Origin: Gymnopus androsaceus JB14
Lineage: Eukaryota; Basidiomycota; Agaricomycetes; Agaricales; Omphalotaceae
Reading direction: 5' to 3'
Length of the DNA: 64,000 bases
Assembly (NCBI GenBank): GCA_009733575.1
Contig: ML769415.1
Coordinates: 62,001-126,000, forward strand
Of this stretch, positions 1 to 9,909 are shown in pieces. The number at the start of each line of letters is the position of its first letter. Within the stretch, counting starts at the first letter, position 1. The translations under genes and the position numbers were made by a program. The notes beneath the pieces were generated by a model. That model made no database searches. It was not told the DNA's origin and saw nothing but the letters and a program-made list of their open reading frames with translations.

Positions 1-303
1 TGACTAAAATAATTTATTTCCTACTATGCTTCAGTATTTCAATGCCCGTGGCATCCTGACTTGAAAAAAGAGTCAGAGCGGGATCCAGTTGTGGGATAAA
101 CCAACGGTTCACGTCATGATATACAGTAATTACGGGCCGCTGAGTAATATCTTAGACAGGTGGTGCTGCAATAGTCGATGTATGGCCCAAGTGCAAGAAC
201 TTGGGAAAGTGGGAAAAGTGGGAAGTAAGCGCTGAGCAAGGGCAGCGGCGCTCTTCGAATCTGAGAAATATTTATACAAATTTAATGAAATCGCGTTCCG
301 AAC
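1..303. repeat. Paralogous 3' flank of a polygalacturonase gene
   Basis: The stretch from about 50 to 300 matches, with scattered substitutions and small indels, the stretch from about 7565 to 7855 downstream of the complete polygalacturonase gene at 7856-9770. Shared words include 'tgtgggataaaccaacg' and 'acaggtggtgctgcaata'. It shows that the broken gene at 304-1222 and the complete gene at 7856-9770 arose from one duplicated segment that included the 3' flank. I see no separate gene here. Confidence 0.7.
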
Positions 304-1222
304 TTAGTAGCTTCCACCCAAAATCTGCCGACTCGGAGTTCAAGTTGTTAGAGCGAAAAATAACAGAATAGAAAATAAACATACCGAGACGCCCCCGGCG
401 AGAACGATGTCAGCAGCCTCGCCTCCAGTAGCAACAAGTTCGCTCCAGTTCCAAGTACCTTCGCATTTGCCACGGTCGACCCCTAGAAATAATGCATAAG
501 GTGCGTCTTGAAGTGACGTTGAAATAATACAACCAACAACTGGGTACTTGCCGGTCGGTCATACTTCCAGTGAAGTTGATGGCCCTCATTTATCGCGCTG
601 TCAAAACGTAGGAAGAAATCTAAACAGCAGACGAGCTTACTCGATGACGCTTCCAGTGCCTGGAGTACCGACTAAATATTGGTAGGAATGCATCAGTGCT
701 CCGAGTACGACTCGGAAATATCTGTCAAGAATTACAGTCCGCAGAGTAACTCTGACTGATGAGGAGTCTATACTTGTCGTTGGCTGAGATGGAGCTACCG
801 AAGTAGGTGATGCTCGACACAGTGGCGTTAGTAGCATCGCTGTCTACTTTGATTCTCGTTCCGTACCTACAAGCCACGGTTAAGCCTGCACGCAGTTACA
901 ATTGAAAGGTCACATCACTCACATGCTCTCAGCGACAGTGTTCCTAGAAATGGTAATGCTGTTTTTGCGTGTGATGAGTGCAACACTGAAAATAGCGGTG
1001 AAAGCGTACTTACTACTCGGTGATAGTTTTGCCGGAAGCGATGGAGCCAATGGAGATACCGTGGCCACCAGAGCAGAAGTTGTTCTCAAATACAATATTC
1101 CACCGTCTTCTACCAGAGTTGATAGCAACACTGAGATACAAACAAAACTTATTTCTCTGGGATTTGGCCGAATTGAGGTCGAGACTTACCAGCTGTCTCG
1201 GTTGTTAAATTACTGTACGTCT
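304..1222 (-). pseudogene. 5'-truncated polygalacturonase (GH28) copy B
   Basis: Read on the minus strand this holds the central and C-terminal exons of an endo-polygalacturonase: the substrate-site block CSGGHGISIGS near 1060-1090, the RIKVDSDAT block near 820-850, and the last long exon with KCEGTWNWSEL near 420-470, ending at a TAA at 304-306. Homology to the complete gene at 7856-9770 stops near 1222, so signal peptide, N-terminal half and the NTD active-site block are missing. At the break the conserved NQDDC reads as NRDSC, losing one catalytic aspartate. The insert after SG (two extra codons) also differs from the intact copies. A dead paralogue is the simplest reading. Confidence 0.8.
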
Positions 1223-1315
1223 ACGTATCTTTGATGGATCAAATTGTAAAGGGATTGCCATGCACTAGCTTTTCGCTGTCTAACGGACTGGTATGACCTG
1301 TTTCTTTCTATAATA

Positions 1316-1405
1316 GGGAGCTGTGGCACGGCGAAAATTTCTTCATAGTTTTGGCGGGGCTCCACGCGAGAAAGTTGACGAAATATTCGCCGTGCCACAA
1401 CTCCC
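1316..1405. mobile_element. MITE-like 90-bp palindromic element, copy 1
   Basis: Terminal inverted repeats of about 27 bp: the left end starts GGGAGCTGTGGCACGGCGAA and the right end, reverse-complemented, starts GGGAGTTGTGGCACGGCGAA. The element is flanked by TA on both sides (1314-1315 and 1406-1407), as expected for a Tc1/mariner-type target-site duplication. It is too short to code for a transposase, so it would be non-autonomous. The second copy at 4541-4630 lies inside the large repeat and is not an independent insertion. Confidence 0.6.
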
Positions 1406-1696
1406 TAACTGAATGTGATCTTGTTTTTAATGTCCGTTTATGTGCGGTCAAAGCCAAAGTTATCAAAGCTCGGTCAAAGCTAAAGTTATCATGTTCTTAG
1501 CAATGATAAGAATCATTTTGAGGATAAATTTTAAATGCGCTTATGGACCTTTGAGTCTGATCAACACGAAGTCAATAACTTGAAATATATGGTATAATTT
1601 TTGACGAGGTTGATATATAAGTTGTTAATGCCAGTGCCGACCAACCCTAACTTCGTGAATCCGTTATTGTTATCGAGAATTGAAGTCTTTCCGAAC

Positions 1697-2107
1697 TTAG
1701 AAGGTTCCACCCGAAATCTGCCAAAATTTCAGTGGAAGATAATAGTTTATACTAGAAAAAAAACATACCTTAGCGCCTCCGGTGAGGATTATATCGGCAG
1801 CTTCACCTCCAGTAGCATCGAGGGATCCCCAGTCCCAAGTACCCTGGCAGTTGCCACAGTCGACACCTAAGAAGGAAGGATGAGATGCATATTCAAAAGT
1901 CGTGTGGAATAACAGAATACATACCGACAACTGGGAAGCTGCCGGTCGTTGTAACGGTGGTCGTAGCTCCACTAAAGGTGATGTCCCTATGGTATCATGT
2001 CGTCAAAATGCAAGAATAAACTCAAACAACAGACAATCGTACTCGACAAGACTGCCAGTACCGGGGGTGCCAACTGTTTTTTTTTTCCAGTGTATCAGTA
2101 TACAACC
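1697..2107 (-). pseudogene. 3' fragment of polygalacturonase A (duplicate)
   Basis: Minus-strand copy of the last exons of the complete gene at 4922-6848, with the same NCQGTWDWGSLDATGGEAAD block (20 residues) and the same final short exon reading ISGGTF before the TAA at 1697-1699. The match stops at 2107, where mitochondrial-type sequence begins, so the rest of the gene is absent. It has no start codon or promoter and cannot make an enzyme. Confidence 0.85.
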
Positions 2108-2533
2108 TTCTTTTGAGATTATCGTTTGCGAAGTAGTTTTAAAACTTGTATTTAATGTTACTTTGGATACGTCGCATAACTATTACTGTAACAAAAACCC
2201 TTCCTCACACCCTCCCCCCCTTGGACTTAAGGACTAAAAGACTTAAGGACTAAAGGATAGAGAGGGCTGTCTTTATTTTTAGCCATTCTTTAAGTTGGAG
2301 GTTTTGTCACTAGACTAGTCTGCGACAGGTAGGTTAGGGTTCCTTCCTGGAAGGAAGGATTTTAAGATTAAGGTAATGGAGAGGTTTCTAGCCTATCGGC
2401 CTGTTACATGTCGTAGGACCTTATAGCCCAACCTTGTATACTAGGCAGGAGCCCTGAGGGCGGAGGATACTTTTTAAATTATACTAAATAAATAATATGC
2501 TTTTATTTTAGAGAGGGAAAACTTTAAAAATTG

Positions 2534-2605
2534 GGTAGAATCAGAGACTCGAACTCTGAACATCACCGCCACAAGGTGTCATTTTACCATTAAACTAATT
2601 CTACC
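2534..2605 (-). tRNA. trnH(gug): tRNA-His (anticodon GUG), mitochondrial type
   Basis: Read on the minus strand it folds as a full cloverleaf: acceptor GTAGAAT with ATTCTAC, D-arm GTTT/AAAT, anticodon stem CACC/GGTG around the loop TTGTGGC, and T-arm CAGAG-TTCGAGT-CTCTG. An extra G at the 5' end (position -1) faces a C at the discriminator position, the identity mark of histidine tRNA. It sits in AT-rich mitochondrial-type DNA; if nuclear it is probably not used in translation. Confidence 0.88.
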
Positions 2606-3448
2606 TCCACCCACCTTCCCTTTAGGGTTTAGGAATAGGGTATTAACTAAAGGGTATAAACAAAAAAGGTTAAAAAATAAACAACTATATTAAAACTTAT
2701 TATAAAATATAAAAAAATATAATGTAATTACAATAAACTATTTAACAAAACTTAAAGTTTATTAAAAAGTAAAACTATTTATTAATAAAATTACTTCTCC
2801 CTTTATTTATTTTATATAAATAATTTTCATACTGTAAAGCAACTACCTACTAAGGCTTAGAAATACAACCTCCGCTCCCCCCCCTGCCTACGGCCAGGGA
2901 GGGTCGCACCCCTCTCCTACGGCATCTAAGCCTCCAACCTCCTCACCCACCCTCGAAGTACTGCGAAAGAAGGCGGGAGGGGTGGAGAGGTAGCGGGCAT
3001 ACTTTTACTTCCCTTCAACCCTCATCCCCCCCCCCCCGTACGGGATGGTGTTAAGTCCTACATCCCTACCTGCGGTAGGGAGCGTTGCGGTGGTGCGTTA
3101 CAAGGAAGGAAGGAAACAAGGGTGATACTAACAAAAGGTAGAAGGTAGGGCCCTATGCCTAGACCTGAAAGACACAAGGTTTATCTACCGTCCCATTGAG
3201 GCTTATTAAACCCCTAGTTTTTAAAACACCCTCTACCCCTACGGACAAGTGCGTTTGGCTTTAGCAAGGGGGCCAGGTGCAACGCCAGTTTTGGTAGAAG
3301 GGAGAGTGGCTAGGTCTAACTGTTTTAACTTTACACTTGAACTTAAACTTAGTCCAATTTATGGGGGGGTAATTTTATTTTAACTATAGCATTAGTTAAA
3401 AAAATAGTTAAAAAAGGTTAAAGGATATATATTAAATTTTTTAATTTA

Positions 3449-3520
3449 TACGAAAAATCAGATTCGAACTGATGATATCCATTTGGAAGACGGAGGTTAT
3501 TACCACTTAACTATTTTCGT
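3449..3520 (-). tRNA. trnG(ucc): tRNA-Gly (anticodon UCC), mitochondrial type
   Basis: On the minus strand: acceptor ACGAAAA with TTTTCGT, D-arm GTTA/TAAC, anticodon stem TCCGT/ATGGA around CTTCCAA (anticodon TCC), T-arm ATCAG-TTCGAAT-CTGAT, discriminator A. All stems pair, with one G-U. The AT-rich arms and flanks are as in fungal mitochondrial tRNAs. Part of the mtDNA-like insert. Confidence 0.88.
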
Positions 3521-3727
3521 TTATTTTTTTATTTAAGAATTCCCTTCTTTTTTCTCTTTTCTTTTATTTTTTTTAATTTTTCCTTTTTTAAATTAAATTA
3601 AATTAAATTATTTAGAATTTTTAATTTAAAGTTTTTTAGTTGATAGTATTATACCGAAAATTAGTTTAAAACATTGAAACTGTAAATTATATCACCCTCC
3701 CCCTCTAGCAGCCCAACCTCCTAAGGT

Positions 3728-4447
3728 CGTCTTGAAGTGACGTTGAAATAATACAACCAACAACTGGGTACTTGCCGGTCGGTCATACTTCCAGTGAAGT
3801 TGATGGCCCTCATTTATCGCGCTGTCAAAACGTAGGAAGAAATCTAAACAGCAGACGAGCTTACTCGATGACGCTTCCAGTGCCTGGAGTACCGACTAAA
3901 TATTGGTAGGAATGCATCAGTGCTCCGAGTACGACTCGGAAATATCTGTCAAGAATTACAGTCCGCAGAGTAACTCTGACTGATGAGGAGTCTATACTTG
4001 TCGTTGGCTGAGATGGAGCTACCGAAGTAGGTGATGCTCGACACAGTGGCGTTAGTAGCATCGCTGTCTACTTTGATTCTCGTTCCGTACCTACAAGCCA
4101 CGGTTAAGCCTGCACGCAGTTACAATTGAAAGGTCACATCACTCACATGCTCTCAGCGACAGTGTTCCTAGAAATGGTAATGCTGTTTTTGCGTGTGATG
4201 AGTGCAACACTGAAAAATAGCGGTGAAAGCGTACTTACTACTCGGTGATAGTTTTGCCGGAAGCGATGGAGCCAATGGAGATACCGTGGCCACCAGAGCA
4301 GAAGTTGTTCTCAAATACAATATTCCACCGTCTTCTACCAGAGTTGATAGCAACACTGAGATACAAACAAAACTTATTTCTCTGGGATTTGGCCGAATTG
4401 AGGTCGAGACTTACCAGCTGTCTCGGTTGTTAAATTACTGTACGTCT
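3728..4447 (-). pseudogene. Polygalacturonase B fragment (duplicate)
   Basis: Near-identical to 504-1222: it keeps the CSGGHGISIGS and RIKVDSDAT blocks but lacks both the 5' half and the final exons, which are cut off at 3728 by the mtDNA-like insert. It differs from copy 1 by an extra A near 4216. No start, no stop and no promoter of its own; a relic of the duplication. Confidence 0.8.
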
Positions 4448-4540
4448 ACGTATCTTTGATGGATCAAATTGTAAAGGGATTGCCATGCACTAGCTTTTCG
4501 CTGTCTAACGGACTGGTATGACCTGTTTCTTTCTATAATA

Positions 4541-4630
4541 GGGAGCTGTGGCACGGCGAAAATTTCTTCATAGTTTTGGCGGGGCTCCACGCGAGAAAGT
4601 TGACGAAATATTCGCCGTGCCACAACTCCC
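4541..4630. mobile_element. MITE-like 90-bp palindromic element, copy 2
   Basis: Same sequence as 1316-1405, with the same GGGAG...CTCCC ends and flanking TA dinucleotides. It was carried along by the large duplication. Confidence 0.6.
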
Positions 4631-4921
4631 TAACTGAATGTGATCTTGTTTTTAATGTCCGTTTATGTGCGGTCAAAGCCAAAGTTATCAAAGCTCGGTC
4701 AAAGCTAAAGTTATCATGTTCTTAGCAATGATAAGAATCATTTTGAGGATAAATTTTAAATGCGCTTATGGACCTTTGAGTCTGATCAACACGAAGTCAA
4801 TAACTTGAAATATATGGTATAATTTTTGACGAGGTTGATATATAAGTTGTTAATGCCAGTGCCGACCAACCCTAACTTCGTGAATCCGTTATTGTTATCG
4901 AGAATTGAAGTCTTTCCGAAC

Positions 4922-6848
4922 TTAGAAGGTTCCACCCGAAATCTGCCAAAATTTCAGTGGAAGATAATAGTTTATACTAGAAAAAAAACATACCTTAGCG
5001 CCTCCGGTGAGGATTATATCGGCAGCTTCACCTCCAGTAGCATCGAGGGATCCCCAGTCCCAAGTACCCTGGCAGTTGCCACAGTCGACACCTAAGAAGG
5101 AAGGATGAGATGCATATTCAAAAGTCGTGTGGAATAACAGAATACATACCGACAACTGGGAAGCTGCCGGTCGTTGTAACGGTGGTCGTAGCTCCACTAA
5201 AGGTGATGTCCCTATGGTATCATGTCGTCAAAATGCAAGAATAAACTCAAACAACAGACAATCGTACTCGACAAGACTGCCAGTACCGGGGGTGCCAACT
5301 GTTTTTTTTTTCCAGTGTATCAGTATACAACCCTTTGAGATGATGTTTTGCATAAAGACCTACAGTCCTCAGAGTAACTCTGACTGATGAGGTATCCATA
5401 CTTGTCATTGGCCGAGATGGAGTTTCCGATATAGGTGATGCCAGACACAGTGGCGTCAGTAGCATCGCTGTCTACCTTGATTCTCATTCCGTACCTACAG
5501 GCGAGGGAGTTGAAGATCAATGAGCCTCATTTATAATTGAATCACTCACATACTCTCGACAACAGTGTTGCCAGAGATAGTAACACTGTTTTGTGCATGT
5601 AATTATTAGTATAATACTTGGAAATATTGGGGAAGACGTACTCAGTAACAGACTTGCCGGTAGCAATCGATCCAATGGAAATACCGTGTCCGCCAGAGCA
5701 CATGTTGTTTTCGAAAAGAATGTTGGTTCCCGAGTTGATGGCAAGACTGGAGCCAGGTGAGATTTTATTTTCCAGCCCGATGAGCTTGACCTACCAATCG
5801 TCTTGGTTGAAAACAGTGTTCCCGCTAATGGTGACCTAAAAATGCAGTTAAGTTATTTTCCCAGTGTACGGTGGGAGATTGAGTAGATTAATTCTCTTAC
5901 ATCGCTAGCGGAGACGTCGAAGCCATCAGTGTTAGCTCCGAGACCGTCAGTAGTGCCGTCAAGGTTATCGACCAAAATATCGGTGAACGTCGAAGCCGCA
6001 GTTGTACCTTCAAACAATTTTAACATCCGCCTAATAGATCCAGAAAAATGCGTACCGATAGAGATTGCTTGAGCAGGTGAATCCTTGATAATGAAGTTGG
6101 TGAAAGTCCCAGATCCCTCGAATCTGTTTATTGATCAGCAACATAGCGAATAGGCTCTGGCGTAAACATACTTTACGAAAGGATGGGGCTTGGGAACACC
6201 TCCGTCAGTACCCAGCCCGTCCCAGTAAACTATATATGTATATCCCTTTATTAGCTGAGGTGGATTTGAACATTATACATTCACACTCACGTGGACCGTT
6301 TCCTTTGAAGCTGAACCCGTTGCCATTGAATTGGACATTCTTGAAGAGAAAGATTAGTTGAATAATGCTTGAGAACATTATGGACAGAGGCTGCATACGT
6401 CGGTGTCGAATTCCCAAAGAGGTCCCGATGCGGAGGTGAATGCGAAATTGACTGAACCAGTCATCGTTATTGTCTACGCCAATATTAGAGAAATTTCAAG
6501 ACCCGACGTAAAGAATACCTACAGCACCCGATGCTGCCTATGGACGTGGTGACTCTGTCAACGTAGAAAGTGCATATCATAGCAGTAAGGCATACTTGGA
6601 TTTTGATGACGTCTGTAATTTATCATGTTAAAATCACACATTCATCTAACGTAGAAATAGATGTGCGTACCGCCTGCTGGGACCTCCCAGGCCACGATTT
6701 CGACATCAGTACAGTCAGAGAGGTCGGCGGCGCTGGCTACGCTGTCGACGGTGCAAGTCGCGCGCTTGGCTGTGCCGGTCTTTGTAGGTGAAGCTAATGA
6801 GCTAGAGAACAAAGCAGCGAGGGTGACAAAGGCGACGAGAGATTGCAT
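4922..6848 (-). CDS. Endo-polygalacturonase A (GH28), secreted
   Basis: Hydrolyses alpha-1,4 bonds between galacturonate units of pectin, outside the cell. The first exon starts at 6848 with a signal peptide (MQSLVAFVTLAALFSSSLAS) followed by a KR dipeptide near residue 28, a likely propeptide site. About eleven small exons then give, in order, VYWDG near 6225, NTDGFDVSAS near 5920, NQDDC near 5795, CSGGHGISIGSI near 5690, and YGMRIKVDSDAT near 5480. These are the four GH28 active-site blocks (NTD, DD, GHG, RIK), all intact. The last exon reads ISGGTF with TAA at 4922. First intron GT is inside the PAG-D codon. Its closest relative in the window is 7856-9770. The catalytic set is complete, so activity is expected. 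Confidence 0.9.
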
Positions 6849-6905
6849 GTTGAGAAAGGATACCGAGGGGAGGAGGCTTGGAAAACTAGGAAAGATTCCA
6901 ACGCG

Positions 6906-6912
6906 TTTTATA
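6906..6912 (-). promoter_or_regulatory. TATA box of polygalacturonase A
   Basis: Minus-strand TATAAAA, 58 bases upstream of the start codon at 6848. The same box at the same distance precedes the paralogue at 7856-9770, so it is probably the core promoter. Confidence 0.6.
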
Positions 6913-6969
6913 CTGTTGCTTTCATTCAGGTTTCATCTAGTCGACGGCCCGCTGGAAAAAAACTGGGAG

Positions 6970-7560
6970 AAACTGGGAGAAACAGACCTTTGAGTGGTTA
7001 GAAACGGACCGGGAATGCTGTGGGCTATCCTGAAAACCTCGATGGCACCAAATGTAACATCTTTATTATTTATTCTTCATGAATAGGTCTCTCTACTCAT
7101 GAGAAACGTAACCTCGCGGCCCCGGGCCCCAGCGGTACCAGAAGGTGAGCCAAAGATGAATGAGACATAGAAGTGAATGGATCGCACGGATCTTGTGCGG
7201 GTTTAGCACTTGCTGCTTCATGGAGAAATTTGTAAAATTGTGGCTTCTGACTTGAATAATTGAAAGCACGAGTGAAAGACACACTCAGGCGTTCACAATC
7301 TCCTCAGTGCTACTGATTCAGAGACGCATAACAGTAGTGAAGAAAAAGAGACAGAGAGAGAGAAATCGCACGCGATCAACGCTTGCGAGTGTTGCCACTG
7401 TAAATGGGAACTTGAAATTTGGTGCCTCATGGTAGTGTGACTGAAGCTTAAATAGAGCGAATGACCACTATCCGAGTGGTTTTGAATTAGTTTAAATTAG
7501 CTTCTGATTTAATTTTGATTTGGCGTCAAATTAGAATGAAATAAAATACTGATGAAATAG
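6970..7560. other. Intergenic spacer between the two complete polygalacturonase genes
   Basis: No supported gene. Short open frames on both strands have no recognisable content. The part after about 7550 is the 3' flank of the next gene and is shared with 50-300. A/C-rich 'ctgggaaaaactggg'-like words upstream of 6960 recur upstream of the paralogue near 9890-9905 and may be shared promoter sequence. Confidence 0.5.
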
Positions 7561-7855
7561 ATCCGACGCTTTGTCCGTGGCATCCTGACTTGACGAAAGA
7601 GTCAGAGTGGGGTCCAGTTGTGGGATAAACCAACGATTCACGTCACGATATGCAGTAATTACGGCCGCCGAGCAATACCTTAGACAGGTGGTGCTGCAAT
7701 AATCGATGTATGACCCCAAGTGCAAGGAAACTTAGGAAAAGAAAAGTGGGAAGTAAGCGCGGAGCAAGCGCGGTCAGCGCTAATCTCTTCGAGTCTGAGA
7801 AATATTTAAGTTACAATCAAATTGACTTTTGTGATAATGAAATCGCATTCCGAAC

Positions 7856-9770
7856 TTAGTAGCTTCCACCTGAAATCTGCCGAGTTCAAGTTGTTAGAGC
7901 GAAAACTAACAGATCAGAAAATAAACATACCGAGACGCCCCCAGCGAGAACGATGTCAGCAGCTTCGCCTCCAGTAGCAACAAGCTCGCTCCAGTTCCAA
8001 GTACCTTCGCATTTGCCACAGTCGACCCCTAGAAATAAAGCATAAGATGCGTCTTCAAGTGGCATTGAAATGATACATACCAACAACTGGGTACTTGCCG
8101 GTCGTTGTAACAGTGGTCTTACTTCCAGTGAAGTTGATGGCCCTAAATTATCGCGCCGTCAAAACGTAGAAAGAAATCTAAACAGCAGACGAGCTTACTC
8201 GATGACGCTTCCAGTGCCTGGAGTACCGACTGTTGTATGAGTGCATCAGTGCACAACCCTCGGAAATATCTTTCGATACTTACAGTCCGCAGAGTAACTC
8301 TGACTGATGAGGAACCCATACTTGTCGTTGGCCGAGATGGAGTTACCGGAGTAGGTGATGCTCGACACAGTGGCGCTAGTAGCATCGCTGTCTACTTTGA
8401 TTCTCATTCCGTACCTACAAGCCACGGTTAAGCCTGTACGCAGTTACAATTGAAAGGTCACGTCACTCACATGCTCTCAACGACAGTGTTCCCAGAAATG
8501 GTAACGCTGTTTTGCGCGTGATTAGTGCAACACTGAAAAATATCGGCGAAGACGTACTCGGTGACAGTCTTGCCGGAAGCGATGGAGCCAATGGAAATAC
8601 CGTGTCCACCAGAGCAGAAGTTGTTCTCAAAGACAATGTTGCTGCCAGAGTTGATAGCAACACTGAGACGCAAATAAAACTTATTTCTCTGGAATTTGGT
8701 CGAATTGAAGCCGAGACTTACCAGTCGTCTTGGTTGTAAACGGTGCACCCACTAATGGTGAGCTAAATATGCAGTTAGGCCATTCTTCCAGTTATAAAGT
8801 AATTGAAGAATCCTCTTACATCGCTAGCGGAGACATCGAATCCGTCAGTGTTGGCCCCAAGTGAGGCTCCGTCAAGGTTATCAACCAAAACGTCGGTGAA
8901 TGACGAGGTGGAAGTTGTACCTGAAAGAAGTAGAATGATTGTTTAATAATTGTTTAAACCAGATCTAAACAGTTAGCGTACCGATAGAGATTGCGTGTGC
9001 AGGAGAATCCTTGATAACGAAGTCGGTGAAAGAACCAGATCCCTCGAATCTATGATTCATCATCAGTAAACGTTGATGATAGGCTCTCAAGTGAAAGCAT
9101 ACTTTATCAAGGGATGAGGCTTTGCAACACCGCCGCCGGTACCCTCTCCGTCCCAGTAAACTGAAAATAAGTGTCAGTTACTGAAAAGGTCGAATCATAG
9201 TGTATGAAGACTTACGGTCGCCATTACCCTTGAAACTGAACCCATTACCATTGAATTTGGCATTCTGTTTTCAAAAAAATAGGCGTTAGTTTCAATAAGG
9301 TCGAGGCGGATGAAGTTAGCGTACGCTGGTATCAAATGTCCACAGAGGACCAGCAGCGGTGGTATGAGCGAATTCAACCGAACCAGTCATCGTTATTGTC
9401 TACGCGCAAATCTTAGAATAGTTGCAAGAACCATTCCTGACAATACCTACAGCACCAGATGCGGCCTACGGATAGAGTCAATCTATCTGAAAAGATTACA
9501 GCAAGAAAGCATACTTTGATGGTGACGGTGTCTGTAAGTTCATGAAATGACCTGGTAAATTGTAGATTCATGTAGTGGAGAGGAGGACGTACCTCCTGCA
9601 GGGACCTCCCAGGCAACGATTTCGACAACAGTACAGTCAGAGAGGTCCGCCGCACTGGCTACACTGTTGACGGTGCAAGTTGCGCGCTTGGCTGTCCCAG
9701 TCTTAGTCGGTGAGGTTACTGCGCTGGAGAATAGAGCTGCGAGAGTGACGAAAGCGACGAGAGACTGCAT
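7856..9770 (-). CDS. Endo-polygalacturonase C (GH28), secreted
   Basis: Paralogue of 4922-6848 with the same exon plan. The start at 9770 begins a signal peptide (MQSLVAFVTLAALFSSAVTS) and a KR site. In order on the minus strand: MTGSVEFAH near 9385, VYWDGEGTGGG near 9150, NTDGFDVSAS (the frame reads SLGANTDGFDVSASDV) near 8850, VYNQDDC near 8725, NFCSGGHGISIGSIASG near 8610, YGMRIKVDSDAT near 8410, then KCEGTWNWSEL near 8000 and a last exon ISGGSY with TAA at 7856. All GH28 catalytic residues are present. It is clearly the sister of the broken copy at 304-1222, whose 3' flank it shares. Substrate: homogalacturonan of plant cell walls. Confidence 0.9.
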
Positions 9771-9827
9771 GTTGAGGAAGGATATCGAGGAGGAGAGGCT
9801 CGGAAATCTGGGATAGATTCCAACACG

Positions 9828-9834
9828 TTTTATA
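9828..9834 (-). promoter_or_regulatory. TATA box of polygalacturonase C
   Basis: Minus-strand TATAAAA 58 bases upstream of the start at 9770, within a block (TATAAAACGTGTTGG) closely matching the equivalent block of the paralogue at 6906. Confidence 0.6.
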
Positions 9835-9909
9835 CTGCTGCTTCATTCACGTTTCGTCGTAGTTGGCGGCCCGCTGGAAAAAACTGGGATAAAACTGGGA
9901 AAAATAGAC

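Larger units (their letters stand above)
504..2107. repeat. Direct repeat, copy 1 (about 1.6 kb)
   Basis: Matches 3728-5332 almost base for base. The offset is 3224 at the left end and 3225 after one extra A near 4216. Identity begins at 'cgtcttgaagtgacg' and ends after 'cagtatacaacc', where the copies diverge into unlike sequence. It spans part of polygalacturonase copy B, the spacer with a small palindromic element, and the last exons of polygalacturonase A. The near-identity implies a recent duplication, or an assembly artefact. Confidence 0.92.
2108..3727. other. Nuclear insertion of mitochondrial DNA (NUMT)
   Basis: Base composition changes sharply here: long AT-rich runs (2660-2830, 3360-3440, 3530-3690) alternate with short GC-rich clusters such as 'cctacggccagggaggg', the texture of fungal mitochondrial spacers. 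Two well-formed tRNA genes with mitochondrial features lie on the minus strand (His and Gly). No open frame of note is present. The outer edges coincide with the ends of the 1.6-kb direct repeat. The left 100 bases or so are less typical and may be nuclear. What is seen is the composition and tRNAs; the nuclear-insertion reading is inference, and a chimeric assembly join is the main alternative. Confidence 0.75.
3728..5332. repeat. Direct repeat, copy 2 (about 1.6 kb)
   Basis: Second copy of 504-2107. On its right side the sequence runs on into the intact polygalacturonase gene at 4922-6848, so this end looks ancestral. On its left side the repeat begins abruptly at mitochondrial-type DNA, cutting polygalacturonase B before its last exons. 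A shared 'aaggt' lies just outside the left edge of both copies and could be microhomology used at the join. Confidence 0.92.

Noticed and set aside
3650..3695. Possible third mitochondrial tRNA (Tyr- or Phe-like) at the right edge of the insert
   Set aside because: There is a D-arm-like and an anticodon-loop-like stretch, but stems do not pair well, and the T-arm and 3' acceptor strand are missing. At most a cut remnant.
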